In this document: one piece after another, positions 25,245 through 32,499 of the stretch
Layout of the letters: the number at the start of each line of letters is the position of its first letter
Position numbering within the stretch: position 1 is the first letter of the stretch
Assembly (NCBI GenBank): GCA_003020945.1
Contig: PXRU01000031.1
Location: forward strand, 1-47,468
DNA: 47,468 nucleotides
Source of the DNA: Halobacteriales archaeon QS_6_71_20
GTDB taxonomy: Archaea; Halobacteriota; Halobacteria; Halobacteriales; Haloferacaceae
Direction: 5' to 3'
Made by a program: the position numbers and the translations under genes
The notes under the pieces: generated by a model
Told to the model about the DNA's origin: nothing
The model's input: the letters and a program-made list of their open reading frames with translations, nothing else
Databases searched by the model: none

Positions 25245-25658
25245 ATGGACGACCTCGACCGGCGCATCCTCAACCTGTTGCGACGGGACGCCCGGACGCC
25301 GTACACGGAGATCGCAGAGCGGGTGGGAACCAGCGAGGGAACGGTGCGCAACCGCGTCGACCGCATGACCGAGGAGGGCGTCATCGAGCGGTTCACCGTG
25401 ACGACGCGCACGGGGAACGTGAAGGCGATGGTGGAGATCTCCGTCGACATGAACGTCAACACCGACGCCGTCTCCGAGCGCCTCGCCGACTGGGAGGAGG
25501 TCGACTTCGTCTGGCAGGTGTCGGGCCAGGAGGACGTCGTCCTCATCGTCGACTGCGTCGACACCCGCGCGGTGAACGACCTGATCACGCGCGCCCGCGA
25601 ACTCGACGAGATCGAGGGGACGAAGACGCGGCTCATCCTCGACGAACGGCTCGGGTGA
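25245..25658 (+). CDS. Lrp/AsnC-family transcriptional regulator
   Basis: 137 residues from ATG 25245 (MDDLDRRILNLLRRDARTPY). Residues 1-60 form the AsnC helix-turn-helix: TEIAERVGTSEGTVRNRVDR then MTEEGVIERFTV. The C-terminal RAM/ligand domain follows, with AMVEISVDMNVNTDAVSERL, VWQVSGQEDVVLIVDCVDTR and DEIEGTKTRLILDERLG. Sizes and order are those of archaeal Lrp-like regulators sensing amino acids. Its position opposite carA suggests it answers glutamine or arginine status, as for other haloarchaeal Lrp genes near nitrogen-metabolism genes; the ligand itself is not visible. Confidence 0.92.
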   Translation: MDDLDRRILNLLRRDARTPYTEIAERVGTSEGTVRNRVDRMTEEGVIERFTVTTRTGNVKAMVEISVDMNVNTDAVSERLADWEEVDFVWQVSGQEDVVLIVDCVDTRAVNDLITRARELDEIEGTKTRLILDERLG

Positions 25659-25787
25659 TCCCGGCGGCCGTTTCGCTCGCGCTCGATCCTCGGTCGGCCT
25701 GCGGGGTCGGACTCTCGCCGCTCCGTCGCCGCCTCCCTCGACGGCTTCCGCCGTCGGCCGCCCCGACACCCCTCATCCCGCCGCCGG

Positions 25788-26462
25788 CTACGCAGACGCC
25801 TCCCGCTCGCGGAGCCGTCGCCTGACGCGGTGGACGGTCGTGTAGCCGCGGTCGAGGGCCCGATGGACCGGCCCGAGGTCGGAGACGGGCGAGACGCGGC
25901 CCGCGCGGACCGCCTCGACCACGTCGGCCGGCGCGAGGCTGTCGGCCTCGACGGCCGTGTACACCCGACCGACCTCGACGGGGTAGTGGGCGTCGCTTCC
26001 CCCGACGAGCGGCAGCCCCAGTCGGTCGGCCAACTCCCTCGCCCGGACGTCGTGTTCGGGGTTCTTCCCGTTCAGCTCCACCGCGTCGAAGTCGGCGCCG
26101 GAGCCGCGAGCGGTCCCCTTCCGGAACGGGTGCGCGAGGATCGCCGCACAGCCGCGCTCGTGGGCGGCGTCGACGAGCTCCTCGGGCGTCCGCCGACCCG
26201 GCACCGTCCGCCGGGGCGGGTCCGGCCCGACGACGACGACGTGGCCCCGCGACGTCGACACCTCGATGCCGGGCACGGTCGGGAACCCGACGTCGTCGTC
26301 GTACGCGTAGTCGTGGTTGGTCACGGCGACGGCGTCGAGTCCGCGCCCCCGACCGACGAGCGCGTTGAGGCGGAGCCCGACGGGGTCGTACGGTGTCGAC
26401 CGTCCGGCGAACCCGTGGAAGAACCGGCTATGGCTGTGGAGGTCGACGGCGAACTCGGGCAC
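25788..26462 (-). CDS. PHP-domain phosphoesterase-like protein
   Basis: 224 residues from a GTG at 26462. PHP metal motifs are visible: DLHSHSRFFHGFAGRSTPYD at the N-terminus (HxH), AVAVTNHDYAYDDD, GIEVSTSRGHVVVVG (Glu plus His), AAILAHPFRKG and the final GGSDAHYPVEVGR (DxH). This is a complete set, so a trinuclear-metal phosphoesterase is likely; specificity is unknown. It is divergent from the lipid-kinase gene, starts being 52 bp apart, and convergent with the AsnC gene. Confidence 0.9.
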   Translation of the reverse strand: MPEFAVDLHSHSRFFHGFAGRSTPYDPVGLRLNALVGRGRGLDAVAVTNHDYAYDDDVGFPTVPGIEVSTSRGHVVVVGPDPPRRTVPGRRTPEELVDAAHERGCAAILAHPFRKGTARGSGADFDAVELNGKNPEHDVRARELADRLGLPLVGGSDAHYPVEVGRVYTAVEADSLAPADVVEAVRAGRVSPVSDLGPVHRALDRGYTTVHRVRRRLREREASA

Positions 26463-26514
26463 GTTCGGTCGGTCGGGCCGTCACGACTTTGCAGTTGCGG
26501 GCGAGATCCCACGT

Positions 26515-27483
26515 ATGACCCGGCGCGTCCTCGTCCGGAACCCCGAGAGCGGCGACCGCGAGGCCGGCGAGCGGGCCGTCGCGATGGCCCGCGAGCGGGG
26601 GTACGAGATACGGACCACGGAGGAGGCCGGCGACGAGGTGCGGATGGCCCGCGAGGCCGCGACCGACGGCGCCGACGCGGTCGTCGCCTGCGGCGGCGAC
26701 GGGACGGTCAACGGCGTCGTCCGGGGAGTCCTCGGGGCGGGACGCCTCGACGAGGTCGCCCTCGGCGTCGTCCCGGCGGGGACGGGCAACGACTTCGCCG
26801 AGAACGTCGGCGTCGCCGACGTGGAGGCCGGACTCGACGCCGTCGACGCCGGCGAGACCCGACGGATCGACCTCGGGATCGTCGAGGCGCCGGGAGCGGG
26901 AGCCGACGAGTCGGCCGCGGCGGCCGGGGGGGACGCGACCCGGCGCCCGTTCCTCAACTCCTGTGTCGGCGGGCTGACCGCCGAGGCGGGCGCGCGGCCG
27001 GAGTCGTCGCTGAAGCAACGGATGGGCGTGCTCGCCTACGTGCTGACGACGCTCCAGCACACGCGCAGCTTCGAGGGGCTGGAGCTGACGGTTCGGGCGG
27101 GCGAGGAGCGCGACCCCGTCTGGTCGGGCGAGGCCGTGCTGCTGGTGGTCGGCAACGCGCGGAACCTCCCGGGGCAGCCGGCGAACGTCGAGGACGGGGA
27201 GCTTGACGTCGTGGTCGTCGAGCGAGCCCCGGCGACCGACTTCCTGGCGGCCGGGGCGGTCGACCGGGTGTTCGGCGGGGAGACGCCGTACCTCTCCCGG
27301 TTCCGGACCCCGTCGCTCGTCGTCGAGGCGGGCCGCCCTCGGCAGTTCTCCCTCGACGGCGAGCTGCTGAAGCGGCGGCGGATCGCGGCCACGACGCTGG
27401 AGCGGAGCGTGACGTTCGCGGTCGGCGAGGGGTACGAGCCGCCCCCCGACTGGCACCCGTCGGGAGGCGACGGACCGGACTGA
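26515..27483 (+). CDS. Diacylglycerol kinase-fold lipid kinase (YegS/DagK family)
   Basis: 322 residues from ATG 26515 (MTRRVLVRNPESGDREAGER). The nucleotide-binding loop is VVACGGDGTVNGVVRG (GGDGT), followed by LGVVPAGTGNDFAENVGVAD (GTGNDFA), both diagnostic. The middle has FLNSCVGGLTAEAG, and the C-terminal beta domain includes VLLVVGNARNLPGQPANVED and FSLDGELLKRRR, where DGE is the conserved end motif. It phosphorylates a lipid alcohol with ATP; in haloarchaea the substrate is probably an archaetidyl-type diether lipid or a related alcohol (inference). Upstream of IPP isomerase, which also feeds isoprenoid lipid synthesis. Confidence 0.9.
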   Translation: MTRRVLVRNPESGDREAGERAVAMARERGYEIRTTEEAGDEVRMAREAATDGADAVVACGGDGTVNGVVRGVLGAGRLDEVALGVVPAGTGNDFAENVGVADVEAGLDAVDAGETRRIDLGIVEAPGAGADESAAAAGGDATRRPFLNSCVGGLTAEAGARPESSLKQRMGVLAYVLTTLQHTRSFEGLELTVRAGEERDPVWSGEAVLLVVGNARNLPGQPANVEDGELDVVVVERAPATDFLAAGAVDRVFGGETPYLSRFRTPSLVVEAGRPRQFSLDGELLKRRRIAATTLERSVTFAVGEGYEPPPDWHPSGGDGPD

Positions 27484-27580
27484 TCGCGACCGACCGAGCT
27501 GATCGGGAGCAACCGACCGAGCCGATCGGCGGGTCGACCCACACGGAGCGGTCATGGTTCGGCCTCACGCACGAGGCCGT

Positions 27581-28168
27581 ATGAGCACGGACGGCGCCGG
27601 CGCCAGCGACGCCGGGGCGACCGACGAGCCGGAGCACGCGAACGCGATGCAGGACGTAATCGCCGTCGACGGCGACGACGACCCGCGGGGGACGGTCAAC
27701 CGGCTGGAGGCTCACACCGGCGACGGGATCCGCCATCGGGCGTTCACCTGTCTCGTGTTCGACGGCGACGGGCGGCTCCTGCTGGGCCAGCGCGCCCCCG
27801 GCAAGCGGCTGTGGGGGACGTACTGGGACGGCACGGTCGCCTCCCACCCGGTCGAGGGACAGACCCAGCGGGACGCGACCCGGCGGCGCCTGGAGGAGGA
27901 GCTGGGCGTCACCCCCGACCAGTACGGCGACATCCGGCTCACGGACAAGTTCGAGTACAAGCGCTACTTCGAGAACGCGGGCCTGGAGTGGGAGGTGTGT
28001 TCGGTGCTGAAGGTGACGCTCGCGGACGCCACGCTCGACCCCGACGAGGAGGAGATCGCCGGCCTGCTGTGGGCCGACTACGAGCACCTCCACGAGCACC
28101 CCGAGTGGTACCGTCAACTGCGCCTCTGCCCGTGGTTCGAGATCGCGATGCGGCGCGACTTCGAGTAG
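27581..28168 (+). CDS. idi: Isopentenyl-diphosphate isomerase type I (Nudix fold)
   Basis: 195 residues from ATG 27581. Interconverts IPP and DMAPP for archaeal lipids. Visible marks: HRAFTCLVFDGDGRLLLGQR, KRLWGTYWDGTVASHP, the Nudix-like helix RDATRRRLEEELGV, FEYKRYFENAGLEWEVCSVL and the end WYRQLRLCPWFEIAMRRDFE. In bacterial type I enzymes the catalytic Cys lies just before the GHP/SHP; here that position is Ala (TVASHP), which I recall as usual for haloarchaeal members, so activity may use another residue. About 30 acidic N-terminal residues are extra. 98 bp after the lipid kinase gene. Confidence 0.82.
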   Translation: MSTDGAGASDAGATDEPEHANAMQDVIAVDGDDDPRGTVNRLEAHTGDGIRHRAFTCLVFDGDGRLLLGQRAPGKRLWGTYWDGTVASHPVEGQTQRDATRRRLEEELGVTPDQYGDIRLTDKFEYKRYFENAGLEWEVCSVLKVTLADATLDPDEEEIAGLLWADYEHLHEHPEWYRQLRLCPWFEIAMRRDFE

Positions 28169-28204
28169 CGCCGACCGAGTGATCGTCCGAGCCGACACCC
28201 GACC

Positions 28205-28645
28205 GTGACCGACGACCGACTGCTCCTCCCGGACGGCGTGCGCGCGACCCTCCACGAGCGCCGCGCGGCCGACGCGCCGGCGGAGGTGTGCGGCGTCCTG
28301 CTGGGCGAGCGCGCCGCGGGCGACGGCGTCGGCGTCGGGGACGACGCGTCGGCCGACCGCGTCGCCGCGGCGGTCCCCGTCGAGAACGTCGCGGGCGACC
28401 CCGAGCGGCGCTACGAGCTCGACCCCGCCGGCACCGTCGCGGCGCTCGACGACGGCGAGGACCGGGGGCTGGCGCCGGTCGGCTTCTACCACAGCCACCC
28501 GCGCGGTCCGGCCGACCCCTCGGCGACGGACCGCGACCGGGCGGCGTGGACGGGGTACGTCTACTGCATCGTCGCGCCCGGCGAACTCGGCGCGTACCGC
28601 TGGATCGGCGAGGCGTTCCGGCCGCTCCGGGTCGAAACGCCGTAG
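28205..28645 (+). CDS. JAMM/MPN+ metalloprotease, desampylase (HvJAMM1) type
   Basis: 146 residues from a GTG at 28205. The zinc site is complete: Glu27 in APAEVCGVLLGE and the JAMM core GFYHSHPRGPADPSATD, giving His96, His98, Ser106 and Asp109 with exact H-x-H-x7-S-x2-D spacing. In Haloferax volcanii such an enzyme removes ubiquitin-like SAMP modifiers from proteins after their diglycine. A MoaD/SAMP-like gene lies 13 kb upstream. An Asp/Gly/Ala-rich insert (about residues 36-52) sits between the two halves of the site. It lies 36 bp after idi and 23 bp before the SDR gene on the same strand. Confidence 0.9.
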   Translation: MTDDRLLLPDGVRATLHERRAADAPAEVCGVLLGERAAGDGVGVGDDASADRVAAAVPVENVAGDPERRYELDPAGTVAALDDGEDRGLAPVGFYHSHPRGPADPSATDRDRAAWTGYVYCIVAPGELGAYRWIGEAFRPLRVETP

Positions 28646-28668
28646 TCCCCCGGTCGCCTACCGCGGGT

Positions 28669-29439
28669 ATGACCGACCGCGACGCCGACGCGACGGCCGC
28701 CCCGGACGCCCGCGCCGACGGCGGGACCGCGCCCGCGAACGCGCCCGAGCCGGAACTGTACGACGACCTCTCGGGCCAGGTCGCGCTCGTCACCGGCGCG
28801 AACCGCGGCATCGGGCGGGCGATCGCGAGCGACCTCGCGGAGCTGGGCGCGACCGTCTACGCGGGCGTTCGCAGCGTCGCCTACGACCTCCCCGACGAGT
28901 TCGAGCGGGTCCTCCTCGACGTGAGCCAGGAGGGCGACGTCCAGGAGGCGCTCAACCGGATCGGCGAGTCGGAGGACGGCCTCGACGTCCTCGTCAACAA
29001 CGCCGCCGTCGGCCACTTCGGCGAGCCGCTCCACGAGGAGCGCACCGCCCACATCGACCACACGGTGTCGGTGAACCTCCGCGGGCCGATGCTGCTTTGC
29101 AAGTACGCGATCCCGCCGCTGCTGACGACGGAGACGCCGCGGATCGTCAACGTCTCCTCGGGGATGGGCGCGCTCGGCGAGGGGCAGTCGGGCGGCTCGC
29201 CCGCCTACCGGGTGAGCAAGACCGGGCTCAACGGGCTCACGAGATATCTCCACGGCGAGTACGCCGACGAGGGGCTGATCGCCAACTCCGTGTGTCCGGG
29301 GTGGGTCCACACCGAGATGGGCGGCGCGGAGGCGCCCCGGACGCCCGAGCGGGGCGCGGAGACGCCGACGTGGCTCGCCCGGTTCCGGTCGGGGCCGGGC
29401 GGCCGGTTCTGGCGCGACCGCGAGGTCATCGACTGGTAG
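28669..29439 (+). CDS. Short-chain dehydrogenase/reductase
   Basis: 256 residues from ATG 28669. After an acidic N-terminal extension of about 35 residues comes the classical SDR core: VALVTGANRGIGRAIASDLA (cofactor loop TGxxxGIG), VLVNNAAVGHFGEP (NNAA), RIVNVSSGMGALGEG with the catalytic Ser and AYRVSKTGLNGLTRYL with the Tyr/Lys pair, then NSVCPGWVHTEMGG. Substrate unknown. The end GPGGRFWRDREVIDW is typical of haloarchaeal members. It precedes the aIF5A promoter by about 200 bp. Confidence 0.9.
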   Translation: MTDRDADATAAPDARADGGTAPANAPEPELYDDLSGQVALVTGANRGIGRAIASDLAELGATVYAGVRSVAYDLPDEFERVLLDVSQEGDVQEALNRIGESEDGLDVLVNNAAVGHFGEPLHEERTAHIDHTVSVNLRGPMLLCKYAIPPLLTTETPRIVNVSSGMGALGEGQSGGSPAYRVSKTGLNGLTRYLHGEYADEGLIANSVCPGWVHTEMGGAEAPRTPERGAETPTWLARFRSGPGGRFWRDREVIDW

Positions 29440-29638
29440 CCGTCGGCCGCCGTCGCGGCTACGGCGGGAGGCGGTCGCGGTCCTCCCCCAGCTCCTCCTC
29501 CGTGACGCCGTAGCCGTCACGCGCCGGCGGTCGGCAGAAGCTCGGGTGAGCCGTGCTCGCTGCATCGCGGCGGCGGCTCCGCGGGCGGCGTCGCCGGCGC
29601 CGTGGCGCCTCCTGCCGGCCGTTCCGGCGGTATCAAAC

Positions 29639-29650
29639 CGTTTATACCGC
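29639..29650 (+). promoter_or_regulatory. TATA box of the aIF5A gene
   Basis: cgTTTATAccgc is centred about 27 nt before the ATG at 29671, giving transcription start at or next to the start codon (leaderless). It is one of the clearest TATA sequences in the window, as expected for a highly expressed translation factor. Confidence 0.75.
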
Positions 29651-29670
29651 CCGACCGGAAATTCCGATGT

Positions 29671-30045
29671 ATGCCGAGAGAGCAGAAACAGGTCCGCGAA
29701 CTGCAGGAGGGGAGCTACGTGATGATGGACGACAGTCCCTGCGAGATCAACGCCTACAGCACCGCGAAGCCGGGCAAACACGGCAGCGCGAAGGCCCGGA
29801 TCGAGGGGAAGGGCGTGTTCGACGAGCGGAAGCGGTCGCTCTCCCAGCCGGTCGACGCGAAGGTGTGGGTGCCGATCATCCGCCGGAAGCAGGGCCAGGT
29901 CGTCAGCATGGACGGCGACGAGGTGCAGGTGATGGACCTCGACAGCTACGACACGTTCACCATGATCGCGCCGGAGAACGAGTCGTTCACCCCCGACGAC
30001 AACATCGAGTTCCTCGAGTACGAGGGCCAGCGGAAGGTCGTCTGA
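29671..30045 (+). CDS. eif5a: Translation initiation factor aIF5A
   Basis: 124 residues from ATG 29671 ([20 protein letters not shown]). N-terminal SH3-like domain with the hypusination loop [20 protein letters not shown]; the modified lysine by alignment to eIF5A is Lys36 in GKHG. The C-terminal OB domain runs from about residue 70 ([20 protein letters not shown] to [13 protein letters not shown]). It relieves ribosome stalling at difficult peptide bonds. Followed after 6 bp by agmatinase and, 2.5 kb on, by deoxyhypusine synthase, which together supply the modification. Confidence 0.97.
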   Translation: MPREQKQVRELQEGSYVMMDDSPCEINAYSTAKPGKHGSAKARIEGKGVFDERKRSLSQPVDAKVWVPIIRRKQGQVVSMDGDEVQVMDLDSYDTFTMIAPENESFTPDDNIEFLEYEGQRKVV

Positions 30046-30051
30046 TCGCCG

Positions 30052-30936
30052 ATGGCGTTCCCCGGCGCGACCGCCGAGCGCGACGCCGCCGACTACGTCC
30101 TGACGGGCGCCCCGCTCGACGCGACGACGACGTTCCAGCCGGGAGCGCGGTTCGGCCCCGAACGCGTCCGTCGCTTCGCCGCGACGTACGACGACTACGA
30201 CCGACGCACCGACCGTCTCTTCTCCGATCTGGGCGTCCACGACGCGGGCGACGTTCCCGCGTGGGACGCCGTCGACGACTACCTCGATCACCTGACCGCC
30301 GAGCTCCGCGCGGCGACCATCGACGACGCCGTCCCGCTGCTCATGGGTGGTGAACACACCGTCACGTGGGCGGGTGTGCGCGCGACCGACCCGGACGTGC
30401 TCGTCGCGGTCGACGCGCACCTCGACCTGCGCGACGCCTACGACGGCAACCCCCTGAACCACGCCTGCGTCGTCCGGCGGTGTCTCGACGGGTACGGGAG
30501 TGTCGCCGCCGCCGCCGATGTCGACGCCGACGCCGCGGCCGACACCGACGAGTACCCCACCGTCGACGAGGTCGTAGTGCTCGGCGCCCGCACCGGCTCG
30601 CCGACGGAGTGGGAGCGCGCCGACGCCCCGGACGTGACGGTCGTCGCTCCCGAGGACGTGACCGACTGGACGGACGCGTTCGACGGCGTCGGCGACCGCG
30701 ACATCTACCTCTCGGTCGATATCGACGGCGCCGACCCCGGCTTCGCGCCCGGCACCGGGACGATGGAGCCGTTCGGCCTCTCGCCGCGGGAGATGCGCGA
30801 CGCCGTGCGCGCGGTGGCTCCCCACTGCGTCGGCGTCGACGCCGTCGAGGTGAACGACCGCGACGACGGCCAGGCGGCGGCGCTGGCCGGGAAGCTCCTC
30901 CGCGAGGCGGTGTACGCCCACGCCGACGCCCGGTAG
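30052..30936 (+). CDS. speB: Agmatinase-family ureohydrolase (hypusination-linked)
   Basis: 294 residues. Manganese site of the ureohydrolase family: GGEHTVTW (His102), VDAHLDLRD (Asp121, His123, Asp125) and YLSVDIDGADPGFAPGTGTM with the second Asp pair. An Ala/Asp-rich insert (about residues 155-175) is lineage specific. In Haloferax the gene next to aIF5A encodes an agmatinase-like enzyme shown to act in deoxyhypusine formation from agmatine; the same order here (6-bp gap after aIF5A) supports that role. The start ATG 30052 gives MAFPGATAERDAADYVLTGA. Confidence 0.92.
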   Translation: MAFPGATAERDAADYVLTGAPLDATTTFQPGARFGPERVRRFAATYDDYDRRTDRLFSDLGVHDAGDVPAWDAVDDYLDHLTAELRAATIDDAVPLLMGGEHTVTWAGVRATDPDVLVAVDAHLDLRDAYDGNPLNHACVVRRCLDGYGSVAAAADVDADAAADTDEYPTVDEVVVLGARTGSPTEWERADAPDVTVVAPEDVTDWTDAFDGVGDRDIYLSVDIDGADPGFAPGTGTMEPFGLSPREMRDAVRAVAPHCVGVDAVEVNDRDDGQAAALAGKLLREAVYAHADAR

Positions 30937-30996
30937 CGGGGGCCGCCGGCGCCCGCGCGCCGGATATACGTTCGTGGACGCCGTACCGTCGCGGCG

Positions 30997-31884
30997 ATGG
31001 GACTCCTCGACGACAGGCTCCTGTGGCTCTCCGCGCTCGGGACGCTCCTCTCGGGCACCCTCCTGCTCGCGGTCGTCGGCTACCTGGCGCTGGTCGTCTA
31101 CACCGGGCTCGCGGCGGGCGGCCCGCTCGTCGAGACGCTCGTCGGCGTCGCGGTCCCCGTGCTGGCGGCGGTCGCGACGCTGACGACCGTCCTCGTCGGG
31201 TCGGTCGTCGGGGTCGGCTACGCGCTCGCGCGCAACGCCTCGCTCCCCCGAAGCGAGCGCCTGGCTCGCCTCGCCGAGCGGGTCGAGGCCGAGCACTCCG
31301 CCGCGCGGACCCTCGGGCTCTCGGAACTCCTGTCGCCGCCGGAGCCGACGCCCGAGGAGCGGGAGGCGGACGCGCTCGCGGCGCTGAAACGGCGGTACGT
31401 CGACGGCGAGCTCACGGAGGCCGAGTTCGAGCGGAGGGTCGACCGGCTCGTGGCCACCGAGTCGGTCGACGAGCTCGTCCCCGTTCCCGCTGCGGCCCCG
31501 CTTCGGCCCCGCTTCCGACGACGGGGTGGACGGCCCCGATCCCGCGTCCAGTCCGCGTCCAGTCCACGTCCAGTCCACGTCCGGTCCGCGCCCAGCCCGC
31601 GTCCCGTCCGCGTCGCGCCGCCTACATATCCCCGGACGACGAACGACGGCGTATGCGACGTTCCGACCTCTTGGACCGACTCGACGAGCGGCTCCGAACC
31701 GACGCGTACGCCGACCTCGACGCCTCGGCGAACGGCCTCCAGGTCGGCGATCGTGAAGGAGAGGTGGAGACGGTCGCGTTCGCCGTCGACGCCGTCGAGG
31801 CGACCGTCGAGGCGGCGGTCGACTCCGGCGCCGACGCGCTCGTCACCCATCACGGCGTCGTGTGGGGCGGGCTCGACCGCGTGA
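30997..31884 (+). CDS. SHOCT-domain membrane protein with run-on C-terminus
   Basis: From ATG 30997 two membrane helices (LLWLSALGTLLSGTLLLAVV and VGVAVPVLAAVATLTTVLVG) are followed by a cytoplasmic linker and a SHOCT-like helical hairpin EADALAALKRRYVDGELTEA then EFERRVDRLV (about residues 125-155). Past residue about 170 the frame enters an 11-nt tandem repeat and then overlaps the Nif3 gene by 232 bp in another frame, giving an Arg/Ser/Pro/Thr-rich tail that is surely not native. The true end is probably near 31500; its stop seems lost or shifted by the repeat. Function unknown; SHOCT segments often serve in oligomerisation. Confidence 0.7.
   Translation: MGLLDDRLLWLSALGTLLSGTLLLAVVGYLALVVYTGLAAGGPLVETLVGVAVPVLAAVATLTTVLVGSVVGVGYALARNASLPRSERLARLAERVEAEHSAARTLGLSELLSPPEPTPEEREADALAALKRRYVDGELTEAEFERRVDRLVATESVDELVPVPAAAPLRPRFRRRGGRPRSRVQSASSPRPVHVRSAPSPRPVRVAPPTYPRTTNDGVCDVPTSWTDSTSGSEPTRTPTSTPRRTASRSAIVKERWRRSRSPSTPSRRPSRRRSTPAPTRSSPITASCGAGSTA
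31544..31609 (+). repeat. Six tandem copies of an 11-nt unit
   Basis: Consensus (g/a)cgtccagtcc repeated from 31544 to 31609, with a partial seventh copy. Units 1 and 2 are identical and later ones diverge by one to three bases. Because 11 is not a multiple of 3, gain or loss of a unit shifts the frame of the SHOCT ORF running through it. It ends 43 bp before the Nif3 start. Confidence 0.8.
31622..31631 (+). promoter_or_regulatory. TATA-like box for the Nif3 gene
   Basis: cTACATATcc is centred about 26 nt before the ATG at 31653, the expected spacing for a leaderless haloarchaeal transcript. Confidence 0.5.
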
Positions 31885-32420
31885 CCGGCCGCGAGTACGA
31901 CCGGATCGCGCCGCTGGTCGCGAACGACGTGGCGCTGTACGTCTCGCACCTCCCGCTGGACGGCCACCCCGAACTGGGCAACGCCGCCGGCGTCGCTGAC
32001 GCGCTCGGGCTGGTCGACCGCGAGCCGTTCGGCGAGCTCGGGCCGGAGTACGTCGGTCGTCGCGGCGTCGCCCCCGACGGCTACACGGCCGAGGCGCTCG
32101 CGGACGTGCTGGAGGCCGAACTCGACCACGGCGGCGAGGGGGTGCGGACGCTCGCGTTCGGTCCCGACGTCATCGAGGAGGTGGCCGTCCTCACCGGCAG
32201 CGGGAGCGACTGGCTGCGCGAGGCCGAGGCACTGGGCGTCGACGCGCTCGTCACCGGCGAGGCGAAGGGGAAGCTCTACCACGAGGCGCGGGAGGCGGGC
32301 GTGAGCGTGTTCCTCGCGGGCCACTACGCGACCGAGACGTTCGGCGTCCGCGCGCTGCGGTCGCTGGTCGAGGAGTGGGGGCCGGAGACGAAGTACATCG
32401 ACCACCCGACGGGGCTGTAG
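31653..32420 (+). CDS. Nif3-like dinuclear metal-centre protein
   Basis: 255 residues from ATG 31653 (MRRSDLLDRLDERLRTDAYA). Family marks: ASANGLQVGDREGEVETVAF, the metal ligands in GADALVTHHGVVWGG (HH), LYVSHLPLDGHPELGNAAGV, VAVLTGSGSDWLREAEALGV and near the end VFLAGHYATETFGVRALRSL (HxxTE). Nif3/YbgI proteins form hexameric toroids with a two-metal site; often annotated as GTP cyclohydrolase I type 2 homologues, but the real substrate is unsettled. It lies between agmatinase and deoxyhypusine synthase on the same strand. Confidence 0.92.
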   Translation: MRRSDLLDRLDERLRTDAYADLDASANGLQVGDREGEVETVAFAVDAVEATVEAAVDSGADALVTHHGVVWGGLDRVTGREYDRIAPLVANDVALYVSHLPLDGHPELGNAAGVADALGLVDREPFGELGPEYVGRRGVAPDGYTAEALADVLEAELDHGGEGVRTLAFGPDVIEEVAVLTGSGSDWLREAEALGVDALVTGEAKGKLYHEAREAGVSVFLAGHYATETFGVRALRSLVEEWGPETKYIDHPTGL

Positions 32421-32499
32421 GCGTCACGACGCGGTCGCCGCCGGGCGGCGCGCCCGCGGAACCGCGCGGTTGAAGCCTCCCCCGACCGCACCCCCGACA

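Noticed and set aside
28561..31578. A 1005-codon open frame on the minus strand
   Set aside because: It is antisense to JAMM, SDR, aIF5A and agmatinase genes, is Arg/Gly/Pro/Val-rich and has no domain; long shadow ORFs are normal in very GC-rich DNA.
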